From Chitinophagaceae bacterium (lineage in GTDB: Bacteria > Bacteroidota > Bacteroidia > Chitinophagales > Chitinophagaceae), in NCBI GenBank assembly GCA_016719015.1, contig JADKAZ010000002.1, positions 310,001 to 374,000 of the forward strand: a DNA stretch of 64,000 bases. The letters run 5' to 3'. Numbering within the stretch: position 1 is the stretch's first letter; each line of letters begins with the position of its first letter. Position numbers and translations under genes: made by a program. The notes under the pieces are model-generated. The model was not told where the DNA came from. It saw only the letters and a list, made by a program, of their open reading frames with translations, and did not search any database. This document shows positions 8,454-16,215 of the stretch, one piece after another.

Positions 8454-10613
8454 ATGAAATGGATCAGTTTTTTGCTTATTCTATGCTCATGTACTTGTTG
8501 GCAGCTGGCGGCAGGCCAGGATATGGGTAGATTTATTAATAATTCGTATACTGACCAGCAAAAGGCAGACAGCCTGTTCAAGTATGCCCGAAAATATTTT
8601 CAGCGGGCCAAATTTGATAGTGCAAACTTGTGGCTTGATGCCGGGTTGCCCCGGGCATTAAATACCTACAACGATACATTAATAGCTAAGTATTATGTGG
8701 AGAAAGGTAACCTGGCCGTTATGCAGTCCAACACAGCGCAGGCTATGAATTACCTATGGAATGCCCAGGCCTGGTCGGTCAAAACATTTCATTATCTCAA
8801 CCTTAATTCCATATATATATTGTTGGCTAAATGTCATGTCCGTTTAAACGATTCAGATTCTGCTTTACTTTATTTCAGGAAAAGCGAAGAGTTAAGTGCA
8901 ATACATAATAGTTACCGGCGTTGGTTAACTTATGTTGAAATGGGAAGTTTCTTTGCATCGGCTTATAATTTCTCAGAGGCAGAAAAATATTTTGAAAAAG
9001 CATATTACCTCACTAAAGAAAAAGGCGTTCGTGGAGATCATGGCCTTACCATGTATAACCTTGCTAATTTCTATGCATCCCGGAAGAAGGTGGACAAGTT
9101 TGCTTTGTTGTTAAATGAGCAACAGGAATTCACAAAGACAACAAAGAAAGATTTTTCTAAAGATCCGGTACATAGTTTTCTTTATATAGCCTGGGCTAAA
9201 GAAACGCCATTAGAATCGAAAGTAGAGTTTTTTAAAAATGTCAGGGATAAGTTGCTCGCAGAAAAATTTTTAACGAACGGCTCATTAGTAAACGAAGAAA
9301 TTGCATCATTATACGAAAAAGAAGGCCGTTTTGATGAAGCATTAAAATATGTTGAAGAAAGCATTGTAATAGCAAAACTGGAAAGTAATGCCAGTAATAT
9401 GTATATCTATAACAAAATGGCCTACCGCTTATTAAAAAAGGGGGGACGGTTAAAGGAAGCTAATGATGTCGCCGACAAAGTTTTTGCCCTTAAGGATAGT
9501 ATAACTGCCCGGCAGAATATGGAGATGGCCATGGAGCTTGATGCAAAATACCTGGCAGAAAAAAAAGAAAAGGAAATAGCTCTGCTCAATGCAAATAACG
9601 AGATATCAAGGAAGGAAATTGCTCTTTTGAACTCACAAAAAGAACTGGATATCAAAACTATCTCTTTATTAAGTTCACAGAAAAAATTATCTGATGTGGA
9701 GTTGCTACGCCAGATGGAATTACAATTGGCACTGGCAAGGGAAAATGAATTGATGGATTCGGTTGTAAACAGGGAAAAGGCATATAGCTTATCCATGACA
9801 AGGGAAAAAGAAAAAGAAGCAGCTTTAAATGCTGCGCTTGGCCGGGAGAATGATTTGAAAGTTACTGAGTTAATAAAAGAAAAAAATCTTCGCAGAATTT
9901 TGATTGGGGGTGCCTTTTTATTGTTGATGGCTGCCGGTATTATTTTATTTCAATACAAAAAGCAACGATCAAAGAGTATAGTGATACAGAAACAGTCGGA
10001 TGATATGCAGGTGCTGATGAAAGAAATACATCACCGGGTAAAAAATAACCTGCAGGTCATAAGCAGCCTGCTGGATCTGCAAAGTATGACCATTGCTGAT
10101 AGCCAGGCCAGCGAGGCTGTAAAAGAAGGAAAGAACCGTGTACAGAGTATGGCACTGATTCATCAAAACCTGTATAGTGAAGGAAATATCAAGGGTATTA
10201 AAACGAAAGAATACATCAATAACCTGTTGCAAAATCTTTGTGATTCTTACAACGTTACCAATGATAAAGTGAAAGTGAAAACCCAGATAGATGATTTAAA
10301 TCTTGATGTGGATACCATGATTCCCCTGGGACTGGTACTGAATGAACTGGTAAGCAATTCACTAAAGTATGCTTTTAAGGATGGCAGGCAGGGAGAGTTG
10401 AGTATTGTACTAAAAGAAGAACATCAGCATTTGTTGCTGAAAGTAAGCGACAATGGCGCAGGTTATCCGGATGGTCTTAATGCCAAAGAAAGTAAGTCTT
10501 TCGGAATGAAAATGATAAAGGCTTTTGCTCAAAAGTTGAAGGCTAATTTAGATGTATATAATAACAATGGGGCAGTGGTGGAAATGCAAATAACCAAATA
10601 CAAGTTGGCATGA
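8454..10613 (+). CDS. TPR sensor histidine kinase, HisKA_2 family
   Basis: A membrane-bound sensor kinase. It has a signal peptide (ending near AAGQ), a periplasmic region with several TPR units (about 40-360), a long coiled coil (about 365-475) built on repeated EIALLN/ISLLSSQ heptads, one membrane helix (ILIGGAFLLLMAAGIILF, about 480-498) and a cytoplasmic kinase. The dimerisation/phosphoacceptor domain begins EIHHRVKNNLQVISSLLDLQ, the HisKA_2 type, with the His in IHHRVKN. The ATPase domain has the N box LNELVSNSLKYAF and G box DNGAGYP. It overlaps the downstream response-regulator gene by ATGA, so the two are translationally coupled. The signal sensed is unknown. Confidence 0.93.
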   Translation: MKWISFLLILCSCTCWQLAAGQDMGRFINNSYTDQQKADSLFKYARKYFQRAKFDSANLWLDAGLPRALNTYNDTLIAKYYVEKGNLAVMQSNTAQAMNYLWNAQAWSVKTFHYLNLNSIYILLAKCHVRLNDSDSALLYFRKSEELSAIHNSYRRWLTYVEMGSFFASAYNFSEAEKYFEKAYYLTKEKGVRGDHGLTMYNLANFYASRKKVDKFALLLNEQQEFTKTTKKDFSKDPVHSFLYIAWAKETPLESKVEFFKNVRDKLLAEKFLTNGSLVNEEIASLYEKEGRFDEALKYVEESIVIAKLESNASNMYIYNKMAYRLLKKGGRLKEANDVADKVFALKDSITARQNMEMAMELDAKYLAEKKEKEIALLNANNEISRKEIALLNSQKELDIKTISLLSSQKKLSDVELLRQMELQLALARENELMDSVVNREKAYSLSMTREKEKEAALNAALGRENDLKVTELIKEKNLRRILIGGAFLLLMAAGIILFQYKKQRSKSIVIQKQSDDMQVLMKEIHHRVKNNLQVISSLLDLQSMTIADSQASEAVKEGKNRVQSMALIHQNLYSEGNIKGIKTKEYINNLLQNLCDSYNVTNDKVKVKTQIDDLNLDVDTMIPLGLVLNELVSNSLKYAFKDGRQGELSIVLKEEHQHLLLKVSDNGAGYPDGLNAKESKSFGMKMIKAFAQKLKANLDVYNNNGAVVEMQITKYKLA

Positions 10614-11233
10614 GTAAGTTAAGAGTTTTAATAGTGGAAGATGAGCCGGTAATAGCTGAGAATATATCCATGTACCTCGACAATAATGATTTTGAGGTAA
10701 GTGGTATTGCCTATGATAGTGCAGAGGCTAACGAGCAACTGCAGAGCAATACTCCTGATGCTGCCATTCTGGATGTGAACCTCGAAAGTGATGAGGATGG
10801 TATTGATATTGCCAGCAGTATTAATCAAAAATACCAGATACCTTTTTTATTTCTTACCTCCTATTCCGATAAAGAAACGCTGGAAAGGGCGAAGAAAGTG
10901 AAACCAAGCGGTTACATCGTTAAACCCTTTAATGAAAAAACATTGCTAGCCTCGCTGGAGATTGCTATCTCAAACTTTACAGCCGAAAAGAATCATTCAT
11001 TACCCCCTCTCAACCATGATAAGCTCAACTATTACCTGCTATCACCTATAAGTGAAAGGGAATTTGAATTGGTGCAGCAATTGTATGAAGGAATTACTAA
11101 TACACAAATAGCTGATAAACTTTTTATCTCCGTAAATACTGTAAAGACCCACCTGAAAAACATTTACCTCAAATTAGATGCCGGCACCCGCATTGAAGTT
11201 ATCCGGAGGTTGCGTGAAATTATGATGAGATAA
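10610..11233 (+). CDS. Response regulator with LuxR-type HTH
   Basis: The 207-residue regulator has a receiver domain (about 4-120) with acidic pocket ED at 10-11, phosphoacceptor Asp55 in AILDVNL, Thr83 in FLTSYSD and Lys105 in YIVKPF, and a C-terminal GerE/LuxR helix-turn-helix (about 145-205) containing ISEREFELVQQLYEG and NTQIADKLFISVNTVKTHL. The start codon overlaps the kinase stop, so they form a cognate pair. Matching palindromes in front of this operon and directly after this gene suggest it autoregulates and also controls the two secreted proteins that follow. Confidence 0.94.
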   Translation: MSKLRVLIVEDEPVIAENISMYLDNNDFEVSGIAYDSAEANEQLQSNTPDAAILDVNLESDEDGIDIASSINQKYQIPFLFLTSYSDKETLERAKKVKPSGYIVKPFNEKTLLASLEIAISNFTAEKNHSLPPLNHDKLNYYLLSPISEREFELVQQLYEGITNTQIADKLFISVNTVKTHLKNIYLKLDAGTRIEVIRRLREIMMR

Positions 11234-11235
11234 AA

Positions 11236-11251
11236 TCACCCAATGGGGTGA
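11236..11251. promoter_or_regulatory. Second copy of the palindromic operator
   Basis: TCACCC-AATG-GGGTGA, preceded by AAAA as in the first copy. It begins 3 nt after the regulator's stop codon and lies 45 nt before the next start codon. The half sites are identical to those at 8358-8373 and the distance to the -7-like box is the same (22 nt). Confidence 0.65.
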
Positions 11252-11273
11252 GTGTATGATCGTTTCAGTTTTG

Positions 11274-11281
11274 CAGCTTTG
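11274..11281 (+). promoter_or_regulatory. -7-like box of the secreted-protein operon
   Basis: CAGCTTTG, one mismatch to TAnnTTTG, exactly 22 nt after the palindrome at 11236-11251. It implies a transcript start near 11288 and a leader of only about 10 nt before the ATG at 11297. Confidence 0.45.
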
Positions 11282-11296
11282 AGTTAAATTTTTTAT

Positions 11297-11758
11297 ATGA
11301 AAATAAAATATCTTTTATGCGTTTTGGTAATGCTGTGCGTTACCCAAGCTTCGTTTGCACAAATCAAAAGCCAGCAGGAATGCTTCTATGATGGCCAGTT
11401 TAGCTCAAGTAATATCGATATGCCTTCTGAAATGTATCCGGATCAGAAAGGCGAAGTAAGGGTTACTCTAAGAAATGTTGGCACATGTACCTGGAATCCC
11501 CGGGATATTGAATTGAGGGTTACGATAAAAAAAGGCCCTAGTGGTTCTCCTATTCAGCGGGATGAACTTTTACCATCTTCTTCAGAAACATTATATCCTC
11601 CAACGACCCTGGCAGGCGAAAGCAATACAGTTCGCTATGGGATAGAAGCTCCCTATTATCTGGGTTCATATGAATTGGAATTTGTATTAATGTTTAAAGG
11701 GCAGAAGTTTGGAGAGTTCGGAGTAACTAAAACGGTAAAAATTGTTCCAAAAAAATAA
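11297..11758 (+). CDS. Secreted NBR1-Ig-like domain protein
   Basis: A 153-residue exported protein with a signal peptide ending near SFAQ (residues 20-22). The mature part is essentially one Ig-like beta sandwich with the pattern MYPDQKGEVRVTLRNVGTCTW (shown in part: VTLRNVGTCTW, 56-66), where a Trp follows G-T-x-x; this is the signature of the NBR1-type Ig-like domain found in many bacterial surface proteins. No catalytic residues are expected. It is the first gene after the second operator palindrome and is 10 nt from the next gene, so the two are probably co-transcribed and are likely outputs of the two-component system. Confidence 0.75.
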   Translation: MKIKYLLCVLVMLCVTQASFAQIKSQQECFYDGQFSSSNIDMPSEMYPDQKGEVRVTLRNVGTCTWNPRDIELRVTIKKGPSGSPIQRDELLPSSSETLYPPTTLAGESNTVRYGIEAPYYLGSYELEFVLMFKGQKFGEFGVTKTVKIVPKK

Positions 11759-11768
11759 AAAAAATAAA

Positions 11769-12314
11769 ATGAAAAAAACACTAATCTTTCTAATAACAAG
11801 CCTTTTTACAGTGGGAGTGCTGCATGCACAATGGCCTTCTAATGTAACGACGGTTGAAAGCAAGTCAAACGATTCTGTTATTGTTTCCGGTGACCTTGCA
11901 AAAGGGGTATTAATGGAAGATCTCAGCTGGGCGGCCAACAGTTCAAATGCCTGTTTCCCGGCCACACAAAACCTGAAGTTCCGTGGTAATCATGTGTTGT
12001 ATGCTACAAGTATTCCTCCCCGCTCAATTTTGACAATATCCGTTACTCCTACAGATGCCAACGGCGATCTGAGTATCTATGGATATATGATGGGTAATAA
12101 TGAATATCGTGTAGTACCTAATTTACCAAGTTGTATTTCCTGCGAGGCAGACCACAAATGGGACAGGCCATGGAAAGGAAAAGTACAAACCAGCGAAAGG
12201 AAAATTGAGTTTCAAAACCCTACACAGAATACTTACAATATAGTAATTGGAGTAGCTGCACCAAAAGATGTCATCACAGGGCAGTTTAATCTGAAAATAA
12301 AACTTAAGTCATAA
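11769..12314 (+). CDS. Secreted protein with a PPC-like beta-sandwich
   Basis: A 181-residue exported protein. I use the ATG at 11769 (MKKTLIFLITSLFTVGVLHAQ), which gives a clean signal peptide; the ATG at 11742 would place a charged extension in front. The mature region resembles a bacterial pre-peptidase C-terminal (PPC) domain: IPPRSILTISVTPT, then GDLSIYGYMMG and a closing NTYNIVIGVAAP followed by GQFNLKIKL. A Cys pair (PSCISCEADHKW) may form a disulfide. No enzymatic motif is seen. It follows the NBR1-Ig-like gene by 10 nt and is closed by a strong terminator. Confidence 0.65.
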   Translation: MKKTLIFLITSLFTVGVLHAQWPSNVTTVESKSNDSVIVSGDLAKGVLMEDLSWAANSSNACFPATQNLKFRGNHVLYATSIPPRSILTISVTPTDANGDLSIYGYMMGNNEYRVVPNLPSCISCEADHKWDRPWKGKVQTSERKIEFQNPTQNTYNIVIGVAAPKDVITGQFNLKIKLKS

Positions 12315-12342
12315 TGACTGTATCTTGTTACAGAATTTAAAC

Positions 12343-12373
12343 AAAAAAGAGGTGAATTTTCACCTCTTTTTTT
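12343..12373 (+). terminator. Intrinsic terminator of the secreted-protein operon
   Basis: An A-run leads into GAGGTGA, loop ATTT, TCACCTC (12349-12366), followed by seven Ts. With A6 and T7 on the flanks the element could work in both directions. Confidence 0.88.
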
Positions 12374-12674
12374 GGCTAAACTTTTCCATGAATTATTTCT
12401 AAGATAAGAACCGGTTCCTGCGATTTTTATTACCCCAGATCTTACCCGGGTGAACATCCTGCAGGATTATAAAGTACCCCCAAAAAATCTATTAACGCTG
12501 TTGAAAAAATATTCCCGGCTTTATTTGTTTTTCCCAAAAACTGTCTTACTTTACCACTGATCAATTACGCCTCTACCGCAATCCGCAACCCCAGGGAAAA
12601 AATAAGCTTTTTATTTTTTAACCCCGCTTGTTATATGACTTATCATGTCTGACAAGCTTTAAATTTTTAATGCC
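12374..12674. other. Intergenic region with short palindromes, no gene seen
   Basis: About 300 nt without a supported ORF. It contains three perfect palindromes within 60 nt, GAACCGGTTC (12408-12417), ACCCGGGT near 12445 and ATCCTGCAGGAT (12456-12467), and a possible hairpin, GCTTGT (12626-12631) with ACAAGC (12652-12657), just before the next start codon. None matches a known element that I recognise. Confidence 0.4.
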
Positions 12675-13055
12675 ATGGTTCAGGTAGACATTTCACAGCT
12701 ATCCGGGGAGTGCAACACCTGGAGGGAAAAGCTTCGTAATTATCGTGAAGAATTCAGTAACGATGAAGCAAGACTCCGGCAAGTAGCAGGACAACCACTC
12801 TCCAAAGAACAACTACAGGACGTAGAACATCTCCACAACCAGTTTCACATTCAACTTATCAACATTCATGACCTGAAGCAAGCTATCAAAGCACATGACA
12901 GGAAAATGAATTTTGAGAAAGTTGCCTTTAACGGTAAAGTAAATGAAGACAGTTTCACCAGGCATGAAAATTTGTTTGAAGAATATCAGGCGTTGGAACA
13001 AACATTGAGTGATCTGCGGAATGAATTCAACGATTTTTTGAAGCGATCCCAATAA
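12675..13055 (+). CDS. Small coiled-coil protein of unknown function
   Basis: A 126-residue soluble protein without signal peptide or membrane segment. It is almost entirely helical in character, with charged heptad-like stretches around WREKLRNYREEFSNDEARLR and the C-terminal LEQTLSDLRNEFNDFLKR. I do not recognise the family. It lies upstream of the EF-G paralog, separated by about 125 nt, with no clear sign of co-transcription. Start choice: the ATG at 12675 gives MVQVDISQLSG and no other nearby in-frame ATG exists. Confidence 0.65.
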   Translation: MVQVDISQLSGECNTWREKLRNYREEFSNDEARLRQVAGQPLSKEQLQDVEHLHNQFHIQLINIHDLKQAIKAHDRKMNFEKVAFNGKVNEDSFTRHENLFEEYQALEQTLSDLRNEFNDFLKRSQ

Positions 13056-13179
13056 ATTTATCCGGCATATTGTTGATTATAATCATCTTAGAGCCTAACC
13101 GGCTTCATATTATTCGTTGCCATCCTTTTGAAGATTTGTAATTGTAAAAAACTATTTCTTCAATTATAAATTTTTTGCC

Positions 13180-15315
13180 ATGCCTGAATTTGATACTTCA
13201 CATGTAAAAAATATTGTCTTGCTGGGCCATGTTGGCTCAGGTAAGACAACCTTAGCGGAGTGCATGCTGTTTGAGGCAGGAATAATAAACCGCCGCGGCA
13301 GTATAGCCGAACGAAACACTACCGGGGATTACCATGAACTGGAACAGGAACGGGGTAATTCCATCTTCAGCAAATTACTTCACACAAAATGGCAGGGTTA
13401 TAAAATCAATATCCTGGACACTCCTGGATACGATGATTTTGTAGGCGAAGTAATTTCTGCCTTAAGAGTTGCAGATACAGGTGTGATGCTGATAAATGCT
13501 GTAATGGGAGTAGAGGTGGGTACTGATATAATCTGGGAATATACGGAGCAATTCAAAACCCCTATGATTTTTGCCGTAAATAAAATAGATGATGATAATG
13601 CCGATTTTGATAAAGCAGTACGGGAAGCAAAAGCACATTTCGGCAACAAAATAGTGATGGTGCAATATCCAAGACAGGTGGGTGCCGGTTTTCATGAAAT
13701 AATAGATGTGCTGCGAATGGTAATGTATAGATTTAATGATGGGGGAGGCAAGCCAGAAAAGCAGTCAATACCGGAAGAGGAAAAAGCAAAAGCAGATGAA
13801 TTGCACAAAGAATTGATTGAGGCAATTGCCAGTAATGACGAAACGTTGATGGAAAAATATTTCGACAAGGGAGAACTGGATGAGGATGAAATGAAAGAAG
13901 GATTGAAAAAAGCGATGATTGCCCATGACCTGTTTCCGTTGTTCTGCTTATCAGCTGAAAGAAATATGGGAAGCGGAAGACTGATGGGCTTTATTGATAA
14001 CGTTTGTCCCAGTGCCAATGAAATGGCTCCGCAAATAACAAAGAGTGGCGATAAATTAGCTTGTGATGCTAATGGTCCCGCCTGTATTTTTATTTATAAA
14101 ACTATTTCTGAGCCCCACGTCGGAGAACTATCCTATTTTAAAGTGTATTCTGGTACAATAAAAGTGGGAATGGAACTTGAAAATGAGAGTACCGGGGTTA
14201 CAGAAAAAATAAATCAGTTATTTCTTGTGGAGGGAAATAAGCGAATGGCAATCCATGAGCTGGTGGCTGGTGATATTGGAGCAACCTTGAAATTAAAAAA
14301 CACACATGTAAACAATACGCTGCACATAAAGGGAAAAAATTATGAATTACCCCCGATACAGTTTCCATCTCACAATATGACGGTGGCTATTGAAACAATT
14401 AAAAAAGGGGAGGAGGAAAAACTATCCCAGGCTTTACATCAGCTAAGGGAAGAAGATCCTACATTATTAGTGGAGGTTTCTCCTGAGTTAAAGCAAACAT
14501 TGATACATTGCCAGGGTGATATGCACCTGGCCGTTGCCAAATGGAAGATTGAACACCAGCATAAGTTAGAAGTGAAATTTGTAAAACCCAAAATTGCTTA
14601 CCGGGAAACCATCCGTAAAATGGCAGATGCCAATTACCGGCATAAGAAGCAAAGCGGCGGCTCGGGGCAGTTTGGCGAAGTATATATGCAGATAGAACCC
14701 TGGTATGAAGGAATGCCGGAACCCAGAGACCTGAATGTAAGGGCTAGGGATGTACATGAATTAGAGTGGGGAGGCAAGCTTGTTTTTTATAATTGTATTG
14801 TTGGCGGTGCTATAGATACCCGTTTTCTTCCTTCTATATTAAAAGGAGTGATGGAGAAAATGCACAACGGTCCGCTTACAGGATCCTATGCAAGAGATAT
14901 AAGGGTATGTGTATATGATGGAAAAATGCACCCGGTTGATAGCAATGATATTTCCTTTAAGATTGCAGGATTGCAGGCATTCCGCCAGGCCTTTCAGCAG
15001 GCTGATCCCCAGATATTAGAACCTATTTACCATGTGGAGGTTTTATGCCCCGATGATTTGACAGGAGCGGTTATGGGAGATTTGCAAAGTCGCCGTGCTA
15101 TTGTAGAGGGAATAGATAGTGAAGGACATTTCCAAAAAGTGCTGGCTAAAGTACCACTGGCTGAAATGGATAGTTATTGTTCATCCCTTCGTTCTATAAC
15201 ACAAGGCAGGGCTAAATTTAAAATGAGTTTCCTTGCTTATGAGGCTGTGCCGTTTGAATTACAGCGAAAATTAGTTGATGATTACAGTAAGACGGCGAAG
15301 GAAGAGTATGCATAG
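13180..15315 (+). CDS. Elongation factor G paralog (EF-G2-like)
   Basis: A 711-residue translational GTPase with the complete five-domain EF-G architecture. The G1 loop is GHVGSGKT (16-23) instead of AHIDAGKT, the switch I region reads ERGNSI with Ser61 where canonical EF-G has Thr, and G3 is DTPGY with Tyr84 in place of the catalytic His. NKID is intact. Domain IV has HKKQSGGSGQFGEV, close to the canonical sequence, and the C-terminus retains the domain V fold. These changes are typical of EF-G2-type paralogs, not the housekeeping factor, whose gene normally sits in the str operon. In Bacteroides an EF-G paralog that supports translation without GTP hydrolysis has been reported; whether this protein behaves likewise is inference. 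Confidence 0.9.
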   Translation: MPEFDTSHVKNIVLLGHVGSGKTTLAECMLFEAGIINRRGSIAERNTTGDYHELEQERGNSIFSKLLHTKWQGYKINILDTPGYDDFVGEVISALRVADTGVMLINAVMGVEVGTDIIWEYTEQFKTPMIFAVNKIDDDNADFDKAVREAKAHFGNKIVMVQYPRQVGAGFHEIIDVLRMVMYRFNDGGGKPEKQSIPEEEKAKADELHKELIEAIASNDETLMEKYFDKGELDEDEMKEGLKKAMIAHDLFPLFCLSAERNMGSGRLMGFIDNVCPSANEMAPQITKSGDKLACDANGPACIFIYKTISEPHVGELSYFKVYSGTIKVGMELENESTGVTEKINQLFLVEGNKRMAIHELVAGDIGATLKLKNTHVNNTLHIKGKNYELPPIQFPSHNMTVAIETIKKGEEEKLSQALHQLREEDPTLLVEVSPELKQTLIHCQGDMHLAVAKWKIEHQHKLEVKFVKPKIAYRETIRKMADANYRHKKQSGGSGQFGEVYMQIEPWYEGMPEPRDLNVRARDVHELEWGGKLVFYNCIVGGAIDTRFLPSILKGVMEKMHNGPLTGSYARDIRVCVYDGKMHPVDSNDISFKIAGLQAFRQAFQQADPQILEPIYHVEVLCPDDLTGAVMGDLQSRRAIVEGIDSEGHFQKVLAKVPLAEMDSYCSSLRSITQGRAKFKMSFLAYEAVPFELQRKLVDDYSKTAKEEYA

Positions 15316-15335
15316 AGAATCAAGACTAACTGTAT

Positions 15336-15368
15336 AATAAAGGCTGCTATTTGCAGCCTTTATTTTTT
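15336..15368 (+). terminator. Intrinsic terminator of the EF-G paralog gene
   Basis: AATAAAGGCTGC (15336-15347), loop TATTT, GCAGCCTTTATT (15353-15364) form a perfect 12-bp stem with a T tail. A potential TTG start at 15351 of the next reading frame lies inside this hairpin, which argues against that start. Confidence 0.92.
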
Positions 15369-15419
15369 AGAACAACTTTCGTTAGTTTTAATCTTTCTTT
15401 TTACTGTTTAAAACAAGAA

Positions 15420-16214
15420 TTGGTGGTTAATCTTCCTGATGTTTCAAATCCTTTATGGTTTCTAATTATAAGTTTTATTGTATATGCAGTGGTGGTAGGC
15501 CGTTATTTCCTGCTCTCATGGCTATTTTACCGGGTATTTCATGTGTGGCGATGGGAAAAATGGAAAAGCAAAAAGATCAATCAGCGGGACTATAACCCCG
15601 GGCAGTTCAGAAAGGAGATCATCCGGAGTAATATGACAGCTATTTTATTTGGTATCTCCGGGGCAGTCTTGTTATTACTTTGGCAAAAAGGATACATGAA
15701 GATTTATGAAGACATCCATGCTTATCCAATATGGTGGTTGCCGGTAAGTTTGATAGCAGCTTTAATTCTACAGGAAATATATTATTATTGGCTGCACCGG
15801 TGGATGCATATTCCTTCGATTTTCAGGGTAGTTCATAAGTGGCACCATGAGAGTCATATTGCTTCGCCATGGACAGCTTTTTCTTTTCATCCGATCGAGG
15901 GGTTGATACAGGCCATTTTTCTTCCGCTCATTCTGCTTTTTCTGCCAATGAATTTATATGTGCTGATTGTAATGCTAACTATTATGTCTGTTAGCAGTGT
16001 GATTAATCACCTGGATATTGAAATTTACCCGAGATGGTTCGCCAGAAATATTTTTGGTAAGTCAGTGATAGGGGCTACTCATCATGCACTTCATCATAAG
16101 CAATACAAATACAATTTTGGACTGTATTTTACCTGGCTTGACAGGATGTTTAAAACTGAAAGCCCTGTATATGATGAGTTAATAGATGAAAAAACATCTA
16201 CAGGGTTATCATAA
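15420..16214 (+). CDS. Sterol desaturase / fatty acid hydroxylase family protein
   Basis: An integral-membrane di-iron oxygenase of the fatty acid hydroxylase superfamily. Histidine boxes are HRWMH, HKWHHES and, near the C-terminus, THHALHHK, plus a fourth His in FSFHPIEG; these ligate the iron pair. Several membrane helices surround them. The substrate (sterol, fatty acid, carotenoid, ether lipid) cannot be told from sequence. The start is uncertain: no in-frame ATG precedes the conserved part, and the reading frame continues back into the preceding terminator. TTG at 15420 or GTG at 15423 (VNLPDVSNPLWF) are the plausible starts outside the hairpin. The stop lies 1 nt from the convergent gene. 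Confidence 0.85.
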   Translation: MVVNLPDVSNPLWFLIISFIVYAVVVGRYFLLSWLFYRVFHVWRWEKWKSKKINQRDYNPGQFRKEIIRSNMTAILFGISGAVLLLLWQKGYMKIYEDIHAYPIWWLPVSLIAALILQEIYYYWLHRWMHIPSIFRVVHKWHHESHIASPWTAFSFHPIEGLIQAIFLPLILLFLPMNLYVLIVMLTIMSVSSVINHLDIEIYPRWFARNIFGKSVIGATHHALHHKQYKYNFGLYFTWLDRMFKTESPVYDELIDEKTSTGLS

Positions 16215-16215
16215 T

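Noticed and set aside
15351..15419. Extended start (TTG) for the sterol desaturase-like gene
   Set aside because: The codon lies inside the terminator hairpin of the preceding gene and the added residues have no family similarity.
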